From: Eutypa lata
Taxonomy: Eukaryota > Ascomycota > Sordariomycetes > Xylariales > Diatrypaceae
NCBI GenBank assembly: GCA_022661535.1
Contig: JAKULF010000013.1
Span: 248,001-312,000 of the forward strand
Direction of reading: 5' to 3'
DNA: 64,000 nucleotides
Shown here: piece by piece, positions 23,677 through 34,314 of the stretch
Position numbering within the stretch: position 1 is the stretch's first letter
How the letters are laid out: every line of letters begins with the position of its first letter
Position numbers and translations under genes: made by a program
Notes under the pieces: model-generated
Database searches by the model: none
What the model was told of the DNA's origin: nothing
Seen by the model: only the letters and a program-made list of their open reading frames with translations

Positions 23677-26180
23677 CTACTGGTATAATTGGCCCGTGTC
23701 CTGGAAATTGTTCAGCGTAGCTTCACCGACCTGGCCTCTTCCTTGTAAGCCTGAAGCTGAAGCGCGCTGTTGACTCCCTTGGGCTTCGAAAGTAGAAGAT
23801 GCGTCATGGGAACCGATTGCCGAGTCCCGCGTATGGAACTGGTCAGATATTACATCCTGGTTTATATGTGAGGAAGCAGTCGCCGCGTTAGCGGATTCCC
23901 AGCCGTCGAACAGGAGCTGGAGTCCATCCGAAAGAATGTTCGTCTGAAAATCGGCAAGCTGTCTTTCCTCTTGGGGAGTATTCCACGTCACGGCACCCTT
24001 ATTATTCAGAAATCCTGCGAGTAGCGTTGGCCCTTGGCCGACCAAATAGTCGCGGAACATGTACATCTCCTCTGAAGCGCTCCGATCAATGTACGGCGAT
24101 TTTGGCTGCGGATGACCGGGAAATAAAATGTCGAATACAGCGAACCATTGCAAGTCTTCCGTCATCTTCGACGACACTCTTTGGCTTAGACGAGCCTTTT
24201 GGCTCTCAGATACCCCTTCCATGCGGACAAAGGGCATTTCGGGGCAGTCGTTGGCCCTAATATGCCGATCACGCTCTTCCTCTTCTTCGAATAGTTCCCT
24301 ACATCGAGGGCAATATATCGGGATTCGATGGCATCGGTACAAATGTTGTTTTACGTCGCGAATTCTCGTCAGGATATACCGATAGCAGTCTCGATGGCGA
24401 ATGGGGTCCTTCTTGGCGAATGGGCAGGCCAGGCAAAGTCGACGTTCCCTTAATCGCCGTCTAGTGCTAGCCCTTTCTGTCCCACCATCTCCTTCATTGG
24501 AAGAGTTGGCCCCTGTAGAACGGTTTCGCTTTCTTGTGTTGTCTGAGTTCCGTTTATTCTTTGTGGTATCAACTGACTCGTGGGAGCCTTGTGCATTCTC
24601 GCCTGACGCGGATGCAGTTTCTCCAGACTGATGCACTCGCCACGCTCTGTATGCTGTTAAAACGATTTCTAAGAATTCGTATTTGTAATGAAACAAGGGA
24701 TGTCCTTCTTCAATCACAGCTGGCGAGTCTGAAAAGTCTGAAGACCATAACGACTCTGACTCGGTAATATCAGCGTCACTAGTTTCCTCTAATCTGCTTA
24801 GGTCGGAGGATATATTGTGTGGTGATTTCGAGTCTTTAATATTGTCCTGTAGCTTTTCTCCTGTGATATATTCGGAATTTTCAGGGGATTTCGAAGTGGA
24901 ATTTGGCCTTTCGACATGCAAGCTCGCCCTAGGAGTCGTGTGGTTTGAACTACTATGTGGCATGTTGCAGTCATCAGAGAAGGAGTCTCCCTGTTCTTTC
25001 GGAATATAGTCAACAGCACTCTGCGAGGGCGACGTAGGGATATCATTATATGGCTTGTAAAGAAGTTGTGCCTGCTGTCTTATGAGAGCTTCTCGAAACA
25101 CCGCCATGATCCCATTGTCCCCAAAGCCATCATCTGTAGCCTCGCTATAACTATAGTTAGGAATTTGTAAATAAAGAAGATAATAGGTACTGACCTTATT
25201 AAAGGGAATATAGAGGAGAATTGTGAAATGAGAAAATCAACATCGTTTCCTAGGGTGTAGAGCCATCTTCTAATAGCGACTCCTCCATCCTGTCTCAAGC
25301 CTTCGAGAGGTCTTTTGAGTCGGTATAGCCGAACATCAGACAAAGAGGAGGTGACCCAGCCATCATAGGAAGTCCCGTTGCCAAACTCGAGTCGCCCTGA
25401 CTGACCAGTGTCGGGTTCCCACATATCGAGCAAGCCATCGAGGAGACATAACGAAACCTCAAGGGAGCGGAGAAGAGAAGTTATAATAACTCCTAGTGCA
25501 TCATCCGGGCCAAGCGCCTCTAGTATTGATCGTATCGATAATAATGATAGAAGGATCATAGATGCAGTTGCTAGGTCGTCTTCAGTCTGTCTGGACTCTA
25601 GCGGTGGACGCTGAAGAGGTGGAACCCTTGGTTTCATTAAATCCTTTTCCTGTCGAACGTCTTCATTTCTCGTCTGAGGTACGGATACTTCTGTATATTC
25701 AATACCATCCATTCCCGAATTCGCATATTTTCCCCACGTGTTTGTGTCTTCGTGTGTATATGCGCCAAAGGGGCTTTCAAGACCGGTTTGGCGTGCCCCA
25801 CACCCCTGAGTACCACCCCCATGTTGGGCCAGCACATCTCTGCTCGCAAAATTTCGGTTACAATTGGAACAAGTATATGACTTATCAATCTTGTGAAGCT
25901 TCGCATGTCGCTTGAGGTCGTGGAGACGTCGAAAACGTTGTTGACAAGTCTGGCAGGAATATGGCTTCTCCTGGCTGTGAGTTAGAAGATGAGTTTTCAG
26001 GTTGTGATGCCTGACGAATTCGGATTGGCAATAAGGGCATTTGTGCTTTTTTGCTAATGAAGAGGACTCTTTGCTATCGGGCAACTTTCCACTGTGTGTC
26101 GCTGGCGGATGGACTGAGGGGTTATCCGAAAATATTCTTCCGGGGGACTCAAGGAGACCGGAGCTGGGAAATTCTGTCAT
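23677..26180 (-). CDS. C2H2 zinc-finger protein with a second C-terminal Cys/His region, 2 exons
   Basis: Exons 26180-25195 and 25144-23677, with a 50-nt intron, give 817 aa. Two canonical C2H2 fingers lie at residues about 48-96 (CPYCQSEF...HLLTH; CQTCQQRF...HAKLH). A third, starting CSNCNRNF, lacks the usual final His spacing. A middle segment (SILEALGPDDALGVIITSLL) is helical. A second Cys/His-rich region at about 565-630 reads LACPFAKKDP..H...C ... VKQHLYRCH ... CPRCRELF...RDRHIRANDC; this CPF-KKDP/HLYRCH pattern recurs in fungal zinc-finger proteins of unknown role. A nuclear DNA-binding regulator is the likely function. Splitting it into two genes would need a promoter inside a 50-nt intron, and the joined frame (ISEATDDGFG) reads through well. 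Confidence 0.8.
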
Positions 26181-27573
26181 CTCTATACCATGTGACAATG
26201 TTTTCGATGACTAGATCCTTTCAATATTATGTCAAAGGGTTACCATGATAGCTGAGCACAGCTTTCTCAGGACACTGATGAGGAGTAATAGCCCTTTGTG
26301 AAAGCCAATGTTGTATGATGCAGTGTGAGTTTTCGTATTCTTTACTCAGGAATTAGTGGTGACTCTAAACGCAAGACGGTTTCACCCTTTAAGGGCATGA
26401 GACTAGCTATAATCAAGCTTATAGGAGGCGATGGTAGACGGAACATTCCCCCTGATAGAATTTAAAGGCACCAATGGATAAATTGTGGGAAGTCGATCGG
26501 TCGTCAACTCCGGCCTGCAATTACCGCAGCACCTAGATTTCTGGTTTGCTCTATGGAGCACTATTGTGCTCTGTACGTACTTTTTTGAGGCTGTTCAATA
26601 CCCCCGCACTGGTGAACTAATCATCGCTATCGTCAATATATGCAGGGCACAGCTGTGCTCTATTCCACCTGGAGTCGAACGTGAGATCAATACGTATTGT
26701 TTCATTTTTGGCCAATCATGGGATTTTCTACACTAAGACATTGGATAAAAATCGTCAGGGTGAGCAGCTTGGCTGAGGTGGACTGGTGTTCTCTTCATAG
26801 AACCGAGTGCTAATCGTCTTAGTCTCGAAGGAGCATCCGAGAAAATTAAGGGATACCAACTTAGCTAGTTGTGATGAGTAGCCTAGTTCTTCAATTGTGT
26901 AAACCTCCAACAATATTTTTCATATATTGAATTTGTTTTGATTCATAAATCGATCCATATATCAATATATGTACGTAGGGGGTTGGTTGGCAGGTCCTGG
27001 TCGAGATTTGCTTGGCCAATTGTGTGGTGACCTACTACGTCGTTGTAGCCCCTGGAGAAAGATTAAAAAAGGGGGGGTGGGAGAGGGAGGGGACTGGGTA
27101 TACCACCTGAAACCAATTTTTCCATGAATATGTTGTCCACGTGTTTAGGTCAAATAATTATTAATCCTCAAATAGGGGTGTATCGTAATACAATTTCGAA
27201 AGGTTGACTATCGTCAGTCATGAATATTCTCTCCTTACAGCTAGTCGCAGTGGTAGTGTAACAATGATTGATCTAATCTACTTTAACCACGAATTAGCCC
27301 TACTCTATGGATTATAATCGAATTACGTACTATGAAAGGGTCCCGTAGACACACAAATAAAGCCGAGGTAGGTAAGGCATAGGGTCTTAAGGAAGTTTGC
27401 GGGCGCAGACAAATAGACTTACGTCTCTACGGCTTTGGCTGATGTTGCCAGGTCTTCTAGTTTTCTAGTTCCCCTAGGAAGGTAACAGTATCATCCTAAG
27501 TCAAGGTAGTGAGCCACATGGCAGCATGGAATGAGCTCCGATTATAAACAAGCAGGGTATCACGACAATAAAT
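26181..27573. other. intergenic region, nothing recognised
   Basis: AT-rich upstream region of the zinc-finger gene plus the downstream side of RAD14. It holds a purine-rich run (about 27064-27095) and one 83-codon ORF with no recognisable similarity. Confidence 0.5.
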
Positions 27574-29142
27574 TCAAAACGACAGCTCCTCGACCTCCAT
27601 CCCACAAGTCGTACACGTCTTGACAGTAGCGCCATCCTCGTTCTCAATAGCACGTCCCCACTCATGGACATGCCTAGCATTGTTCCCAACAGCATCGCCG
27701 AACTTCGCACTACCCCCTGCGCTTCCACCACCACCACTGTTACTACTCCCACCTCGACCCCTTAACTTGCCGTGCTGCCGGCGGTACGCGTCAGTGCGGG
27801 TGCGCTTCTTGAGGTCGAGCAGCTTCTCCTTGAACTTGGCCTCCTTCCGCTTCTTCTTGTCGACCTCGCGGCGCTCGAACTCCTCGTCGAGCGCCTCGGC
27901 GGACCCCCACTTCTTCGCCCCGAACGCGTACTCCTCCACCTGGTACCGCAGGAACAGCATCATGTCGTGCCAGTGCGACTTGTGGGGATTCGGGCGCGAG
28001 AGGTGCGGGAGGAGCTCCTCGTCGCGGAGTTCGGCTGTTGTCGTTTAGTGCGGTTAGTTTTCAAATATGACATATGTGTTACATTCGAATAGGTGGTTTC
28101 CTCCCCAGGGGATCTGGGGAATTCGAAGAAAAGAATGAGGTAGAATGTGAAAAAGAGATGAAGGGGTCAGACGTACGCTCCGTAAGCAGGTAATCCTCCC
28201 TACACTCCGTCTTGGTCAACAGACTATACTTCTCGGGCATCTTCTCCTTGCAGGCGGCGCAAACCGCGCACGCGAACACCTCCTCCCAGACGAAGTCGAT
28301 CTCGAAACTCCCGCACTCGCGACACTTCTTCCTCTCTTTCTCGTCCTTGAGCGCGCTCAGCCCGGGCTCGAAGGGACCCGCCTTCTGCCTCCGCAGCTTC
28401 TTGAGCAGCTGCAGCCGCTCCCACTCCTGCATCGTCATGTCCTTCGGCTTCTCTTCCGCGGCCGGGGCCCCATCCGGTTGCTGTGAGCCATTCCCTTTCA
28501 CAGGCGCCCCAGACATGGCCTTATTCCAGGGGTCGTCCTCGGCGCTCAGGAACCCGCCCTTCGTGTCCGTCATCTTGCCGAAGTCGTAGTCTACAAACTT
28601 GGTGAATTTCCTCGCCGGCCGTATCGCGCCCTCTTTTTCTCCAGCTGTCGTCGTCGTGCCATCCTGAGCTGACGACGACGATGCGCCGTTAGCGCGACCA
28701 TCGCGGAGCGTTGCTGGCGTATCGGCTATGCGGGTTGTATTGCTGGATCTAGTGATGGCGTCGTGCGTGCGCTTCCTGGAATTCGGAACCTCGATCTCGG
28801 GGGTCGCTACGAAACCCGAGGGCGTGCGGGAGACGGGGGATGTCCCGGCGGTGCGGGCGGCGGCCTCGTGTTGGTCGCGGAGGGCTTTTGCGCGGAGGCG
28901 GTTCTCTTCCTTTTGGTGTTGTATTTCTGTTAGTTTACTGATTTGGGGATATAAATGGATATGTTCGTACGAGTGAGTGTAGTTATTGGAAGATTTACTA
29001 GATAGGTACCTAGACATAGAAGAGATTAAGAAGAAAAGGGCTGGCTCACAATGCGCCGCGTGACTTCTGGAGTCGGCGGAGAAGCGGCTGGCTTTGAGGA
29101 CGAGGACCGCGTGACCCTTCGAGGTGTTGAGGGAGGCTCCAT
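27574..29142 (-). CDS. rad14: DNA repair protein RAD14/XPA homologue, 3 exons
   Basis: Nucleotide-excision-repair damage-verification scaffold, nuclear, which binds damaged DNA with RPA and TFIIH. Exons 29142-29050, 28909-28177 and 28034-27574 give 428 aa. The zinc finger has exactly the XPA spacing Cys227-X2-Cys230-X17-Cys248-X2-Cys251. It is followed by KYSLLTKTECREDYLLTE and the DNA-binding part (DMMLFLRYQVEEYAFGAKKW). The C-terminus TCTTCGMEVEELSF is the fungal RAD14 ending. The start MEPPSTPRRVTRS and the join TRRI/EENRLRAKAL match the family, which fixes the first intron's acceptor at AAAAG rather than at the better-looking CAG 17 nt upstream. A Gly/Ser-rich insert near the C-terminus is low complexity. 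It is GC-rich compared with the surroundings, as are the other conserved genes here. Confidence 0.93.
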
Positions 29143-29733
29143 CCTTCAGGTTAGGAATAGGTGGTTTCACGGTTTAAGGTGTGTTATGCGACATCAAAAT
29201 GTGGTGTAGAAACTTAAAGAGGTTCCGGAGTTGGAAAGTGTCGACATCGGTGGAGGTCGAGGTCTCACAAAGAATCGGAGCCTAAATCGGTGACGTCGGA
29301 GGTTACGGTTGCCGGTGACAAATCAACGCCACCCACAGCAGACAGCACCCCCTAGACTACACAGTAACAAAAATTGACGATGACCGACTCGTATACAGGT
29401 AGGAAATCGAGTCAGACAAGCATAATCTGGGTCTTCTACGGATTTAGAACCTGATAGGTAAATTTGATGAACAAACAATTGAACTGAGAATAGGTAGCCA
29501 ACAAAACACGTTCGTTAACACCAAGAGCAGAATGTCTATTAGCCCAAGTCATCATCCATCCGTATTGTCTATTAAGTGATATCCGTACAAGTACTAGTGT
29601 AGCTCCAGAACATCCGCGATAATTTTTCCTAGACCAGCAATATCCACCTCCAATAGGTAGATACCATCTATCTCCTACTTCTCCGTGGGTGCATGGTTAA
29701 GAGAGGTATTGTACAAGCGGAACGAACATAAAT
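29143..29733. other. spacer between RAD14 and PHO88
   Basis: This 591-bp gap holds the RAD14 promoter and the 3' end of PHO88, both on minus. A GT/GGAG-rich patch lies near 29220-29330. No other gene was seen. Confidence 0.5.
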
Positions 29734-30466
29734 CTATTCGTCCTTGACACCACCGCGGCCGGCACGCTCGGCAGCTTCGACAGCCTTCTTATCGCTCTGC
29801 GCGGGTCCCGTCATGCCGCCCATGAGACCACCGGCCGCCTTGAAGGGACGCTTGAGATCGCCGCTGGCGGGGTGGCCGAACAGGTGGATCTTAACGAGGT
29901 TGGACTCGAGAGCCGTCTTGACGGGGATGATGGACTGGATTAGCAGCGGGTTGGTGTACTTCATGTAGATGTGCATAAAACCCATCATGCCGACACCCAT
30001 CAGCTGTCCGCGGAACAACTCCTTCAGCTTCGCCGAGTCGTAGGCGTGCACCGTCGTGGTCACGAGCTTGCCCTCCTCCGTGGATCCCATCGGCGCTGGC
30101 TCGACATATTTGAGGGTCGTCAAGTCTGTTACGTCGTCATCGTCAGAATATCTGTGCGCCTTCTTCGGTGTCTATCCCAAGAAGTAATGAGATTATCAGA
30201 ATGTTTGCAACATACCCTTCTTCTTGTTGACCTGAACCTGGACGTAGACGTAGATAGCGGCAATGATCAAATTGCTAGCGACGTAAAGCGCACGAATGCC
30301 GTTGAGGACATCGGGGTTTTCGAAGGGAATGCGCTTCGACACCTGCATCATCCCGAGGATGATTATGATGTTGACACTGTGGCGTGTGCGTGTCAGTTAA
30401 ATCTAACGGGTAAGCGTAGAGAACAGCGTGTCTCAAAACGTACATTTGGGGGCTAAGTACGGCCAT
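29734..30466 (-). CDS. pho88: PHO88/SND3-type ER membrane protein, 3 exons
   Basis: ER membrane protein of the Pho88 family, named for phosphate-transport phenotypes and, as Snd3, part of an SRP-independent targeting route in yeast. Exons 30466-30444 (only 23 nt), 30376-30216 and 30125-29734 give 191 aa, the normal family length. The conserved blocks ILGMMQVSKRIPFENPDVL, KKKDLTTLKYVEPAPM, GKLVTTTVHAYD and GDLKRPFKAAGGLMGGMTGP are all present. Two hydrophobic segments correspond to the N-terminal helix and to the central FMHIYMKYTNPLL region. It lies downstream of RAD14's promoter on the same strand. Housekeeping gene, intact. Confidence 0.94.
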
Positions 30467-31683
30467 TTTGACGATGCGATTCTTCACAGGTTGTTGTGTA
30501 ATGCTGTGCTGTATCCGGTACGAGGTAATATGAAGGATCGCGGAGGTCCTTTTTTATCGTGGAAGAGTCGGAACGACGACGGGGAAGAAGAAGAAAAGGC
30601 CACCTGTATCTTGCGGGGATTACACTGATGGCTCCCTCTGAGTTGTAGAAGCAATTTCCAAATGGATGGCGAAAGAATAACTAAGAGCGAAAAATATGGG
30701 GAACTCAACCCTTAGCGGAACCTTACCGACCAAATGGCGAGAAACGCTAAAAGAACAAAAGATTTCAGATAAGCAGATAAGCAGCAATAAATTAATCGGG
30801 AACCTTGGCATCAATCCTTGAGAGAGTGATGAAGACCTCATGAATGTTCACTGTTCAGGCCGACGGATCTGAAGTTGTTCCGCTGGGAATTAAATCTTGG
30901 GACGGGACGGGAGCAGCCCCCCTCCTACGCTCAAGTAACCCCTGGAGCCCGTGCATAAAAGAGGCCGCTTTGCCACGTTCTGACTAAATTTGTATCAGTT
31001 GAAGCCACATATGACCTTCACCGTTTGCCAAGGTGATTGGTTGGCTACAAACATCAAATCGATGTATGTTACCTCAGCTTGCTTTGTTCTCCTTATGCCG
31101 AAATACCGGGGAATGAATGATTTGTCTACATAGGCAATTGATTGTATATTGATAATAGTTAAGTATATCTCTACAGAGCACTTTTCATTACCCTCTCCCA
31201 TGTTCTTGGACCTGACCATATTCGACTCATGATATTTTGTAATTAGGTTGAGTTTGACACGAAGTACATAGGTATTTTGTCATGAGACTTTTCCTTACCT
31301 CCAGGTGTATTTAGAGACTCTATGTTTGCCAAGTAGGTGCTTGCTAGCTTTTGAGCAATGAACAACATGATACATGTCATCTACCTAGCGTGTCCGTGAT
31401 CCTGCACGGGCTCATATGCCCACCATGCAATCACGTAGATGGTCTTACCTGTCCGCTTAAATACCCTTCAACTGACCGCCATTGTCCTCACGTTGGCAAT
31501 GGGTCGCCTTTTCCCACTATGTGCTTGTTCAGCACCAATTCGATACATCACCGCAGGAAACCTAAGGAGAACCAGACACGGAAGAGGAATCACCAACAGC
31601 GAGGGAGGACTCAACGGAAAGATCAACTACCACTACTGAAGACCTCACATGAGAGCCCGACGGGTGACCGGCAGCATTCGGCT
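30467..31683. other. intergenic region upstream of PHO88
   Basis: It contains the PHO88 5' region, including a GGGACGGGACGGGAG tract near 30899. The remainder is AT-rich with no supported gene. An open frame entering from 31351 merges into the weak ORF at 31684 but looks like leader sequence. Confidence 0.5.
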
Positions 31684-32127
31684 ATGGCATACCGACACTT
31701 CCACCCCATGGCCCCTATGAATGGGATGGCGCAATACGGACCTAACTCACCAGGGCCAAACACTACTACTACTACTACTGGCTCACCAAGCCAACCAGCG
31801 CCAACATTTCCCGAAATCTTTATTTACCCGATATCTATGTCTCAAGTCAGCTTCCCCGTGGTCGACTTCAATCCCAAGGGGCGCAATGCGGCTAACTCGG
31901 CCTGGCCGCCCTACTACATGGCCCTGGCTCCGAGTTGCGCGACACCCGGGGACATAGAGGCCAAGCTTGCTCCACCGGGCTCCGGGCTCGTTGTCTTGGC
32001 GAGGCTCCCGGACTTGAAGACCGCGCCCCTCCACAGTTTCCGGGATGCATCGGATATTCGCTGCCACTCGCTTCAGCTCGAAATCTGCGAGGAAGCTTCC
32101 TTGGCTGGGCATGCGCCTGCCCAGTAG
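31684..32127 (+). CDS. possible short hypothetical protein
   Basis: A single 148-codon frame starting MAYRHFHPMAPMNGM, Pro/Ser/Thr-rich at the start (six Thr in a row) and more ordinary after residue 45 (EIFIYPISMSQVSFPVVDF). The local GC content rises, as in the neighbouring real genes. There is no domain, signal peptide or membrane segment. The same stretch also carries two long minus-strand frames (31783-32334 and 31892-32305), so the strand is uncertain and the whole may be non-coding. I do not recognise a family. Confidence 0.3.
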   Translation: MAYRHFHPMAPMNGMAQYGPNSPGPNTTTTTTGSPSQPAPTFPEIFIYPISMSQVSFPVVDFNPKGRNAANSAWPPYYMALAPSCATPGDIEAKLAPPGSGLVVLARLPDLKTAPLHSFRDASDIRCHSLQLEICEEASLAGHAPAQ

Positions 32128-32448
32128 GCAGGGGAGAGGGCCGGGTATGGCGCATGCAACCACGGATATAACGCGTGGAAGGCATAGGGATGCGGACTGT
32201 ATATTGCGGGGAAAGTGTGAAAGGGAGGATCGGAAGCAGAAACCGCGCAACAGTGTGATTGCCAGCGCTACGCATTTCAATACAACAGCCTTGGAATCCC
32301 TCCAATTCACGATCCCTCCAGCTTTCGGATGCACGTGTTTCCTGACATCACATAGTTATAGTAAGCAGAGAAGAAGAAAAGAAGAAAGAAAAAAAAAAAA
32401 TCAGAGTCAGGATATTATTATTCATTTATGCCTTCGCTGTGCTCCATA
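32128..32448. other. spacer with poly(A) run
   Basis: This 321-bp gap before the stop of the minus-strand gene at 32449 holds a purine-rich run ending in about ten A (32370-32400). Nothing else was seen. Confidence 0.4.
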
Positions 32449-34314
32449 TCACAGCTCATTGTGTGCAACTGCAGCCTCGACAGGGAACTCCGGCGTCTTC
32501 TCCCCGTACTTCAAGGTCTTAGCCAGCGTCCCGTGCTCGCAGCACGCCTTCTCGTAGATGCCCTTCCATATCTTGACGTCCCAGCCGGAGAGGTGGTCGC
32601 GCTCGTCCCACGCATCGCCGGCTAGCGGCTTCTTCCCAGCGACGAAATACCTGAGCCGCGTCAGCAGCGTCGTCTCGTCGTAGCACGACGTCGAGCCGCA
32701 GTTCCTCTGTTTCCAGGTATGCCAGGACCTGTCGTAGTTGAAAGCATCCGTTGTAGTGCCACTGCCACCGACATTGACATCATCATCATCGCTCTTCCGG
32801 GCAACAAGCTCCTTCGTCTTCTTCTTCTCCTCCTTCTCCACGGCAATCTCCCGCTTCCGCAGCGCAATCAGCACGCCCTCCTCCACATCAATCAAGACCG
32901 TAGACCAGGCTCCCAGCAGCTCGACGGCGCTCTGCACCCAAAGCAGCAGCTCCGGCACGCTCCTCCTCTTCCCCGAGACGCCGTCCCTTACTTTCGTCAT
33001 CTCCAGGTACTTCTGGCCCCCCTCCCCTTCTGAAAACAGCGACTGGGTCTGGAACCGATCCTCGAGCCACGTGACCGCCTTCCGCATATCGGCACGCATG
33101 GCATCCAGCTCGCAGATCCGATCCCTGAGAGCACCGATCGCCAGCCCCCTCTTCTCCTCCTTCCACCGCGCCGCCGCTTCGCTGTGCTCTGAAGCTCGCA
33201 GTAATTTCTTGATAAAGCGGGATTCGGCCATCCGCGCGCCCGGCAGCGTCACCCGGCAGAGCTGCGTAAGGGCGCTCGGGCCGTCGTGGAGCTCGAACCG
33301 CTCCAGGAGCACCGCGTGCTGTCGCACGAGCTCCTTCATGAGCCCCTCTGCTGTGCGCGCCACCGCGGCTGCCGTCTCGTTATCGTAGGTCGCGACGTCC
33401 TCTAGCAGCAGGATAGTCCTATTGTTGATGTTGGTGTTGATGTTGATGTTAGGGGTAAGCTTGGTAGTGGTGGTGGTGTTGTTGGTGTTGTTGTTGCTCG
33501 GGTTCAAGAGCGGTCCCAGTTGCTTAAGGTCTTGCTCCGAGAGCCCCGTGCCGCCGACTGTCTTGCCGTCGCCGCGCTGCCACATCGTCCCCTTGCGCAG
33601 GAACTCCGGTACCATGCGGGCCCGCTCGTCCGAGAAGCGCCCGAACTCGACCAACGCGTTGCGCAGAACCGCGGTGCGTGCGTGGATCTCCCCCTCGATG
33701 CGCTGGTAGGCCGCGGAACTTAGCACTTTGTTGCCGTGGAAGGCGCGGTCGTAGTCGCGGTCCTCGACTTTGCGATGATGATGATCGTCGTCTTCGATCT
33801 CAGTCAGAGCTGGTTTCTCAACCTTGCTCCACATCTCAGCAATGAGGATCGTGTCGGCGTTTACGTCCGCGAACCACTCATCCTCATTTTTACTACTCTC
33901 CTCCCCCTCGTGCTGTCCCGTGGTCGTCGTCGTGGTCACAACAGCCCCGTCAAAAAGCAACAGCTCGCGGTATGCCTGCCAGAAGGGCTCGACGGGACGG
34001 GTCAAGTTCAGCCCCAGAGGTACCCCGACCTGACGCTGCGCGAGTTGCCTTTGATACTCCTGTGTATGTGATCCATCATGCTCTTGGTGTCCCAAACCCT
34101 TCACTGCTCTGCTGACCAGGATGCTGAAGTAGCTGATCGGAGCGACGACAACCACAACCACAACTGTTAGCTTCCAGGCGCCCACGAGGAGCCGCGTGGG
34201 GAGAGATCGCTCGTGCCGCATGTGGGAATCGTAGTACGCTGACCTGGGCGGGGGCGCTTTCGGATCTTTTACGGCGACCGTGGGTGTGCTACCGGGTGCA
34301 CAGGCTCCGCACAT
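32449..34314 (-). CDS. hypothetical single-pass membrane protein, 621 aa
   Basis: Long intronless frame on minus. Its N-terminal cytosolic part contains CGAC. One hydrophobic segment, residues about 43-66, includes a run of seven valines (LTVVVVVVVAPISYFSIL). The remainder is predominantly helical and charged: an acidic, His-containing stretch (EIEDDDHHHRKVEDRDYD), an Asn/Thr low-complexity insert (residues about 290-315, encoded by GTT/GGT triplet repeats on plus), long amphipathic helices rich in Glu/Lys/Arg, and a C-terminus with several Cys (CGSTSCYDE, KACCEHG). Fungal proteins with this plan (short tail, one helix, long coiled-coil exterior) are common and unnamed. I do not recognise a function. 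Confidence 0.75.
   Translation of the reverse strand: MCGACAPGSTPTVAVKDPKAPPPRSAYYDSHMRHERSLPTRLLVGAWKLTVVVVVVVAPISYFSILVSRAVKGLGHQEHDGSHTQEYQRQLAQRQVGVPLGLNLTRPVEPFWQAYRELLLFDGAVVTTTTTTGQHEGEESSKNEDEWFADVNADTILIAEMWSKVEKPALTEIEDDDHHHRKVEDRDYDRAFHGNKVLSSAAYQRIEGEIHARTAVLRNALVEFGRFSDERARMVPEFLRKGTMWQRGDGKTVGGTGLSEQDLKQLGPLLNPSNNNTNNTTTTTKLTPNININTNINNRTILLLEDVATYDNETAAAVARTAEGLMKELVRQHAVLLERFELHDGPSALTQLCRVTLPGARMAESRFIKKLLRASEHSEAAARWKEEKRGLAIGALRDRICELDAMRADMRKAVTWLEDRFQTQSLFSEGEGGQKYLEMTKVRDGVSGKRRSVPELLLWVQSAVELLGAWSTVLIDVEEGVLIALRKREIAVEKEEKKKTKELVARKSDDDDVNVGGSGTTTDAFNYDRSWHTWKQRNCGSTSCYDETTLLTRLRYFVAGKKPLAGDAWDERDHLSGWDVKIWKGIYEKACCEHGTLAKTLKYGEKTPEFPVEAAVAHNEL

Noticed and set aside
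25080..26198. Separate C2H2 gene ending near 25080
   Set aside because: The last ~25 residues of that frame are intron translation. A 50-nt intron with a branch point and TATAG acceptor joins it to the next frame in phase.
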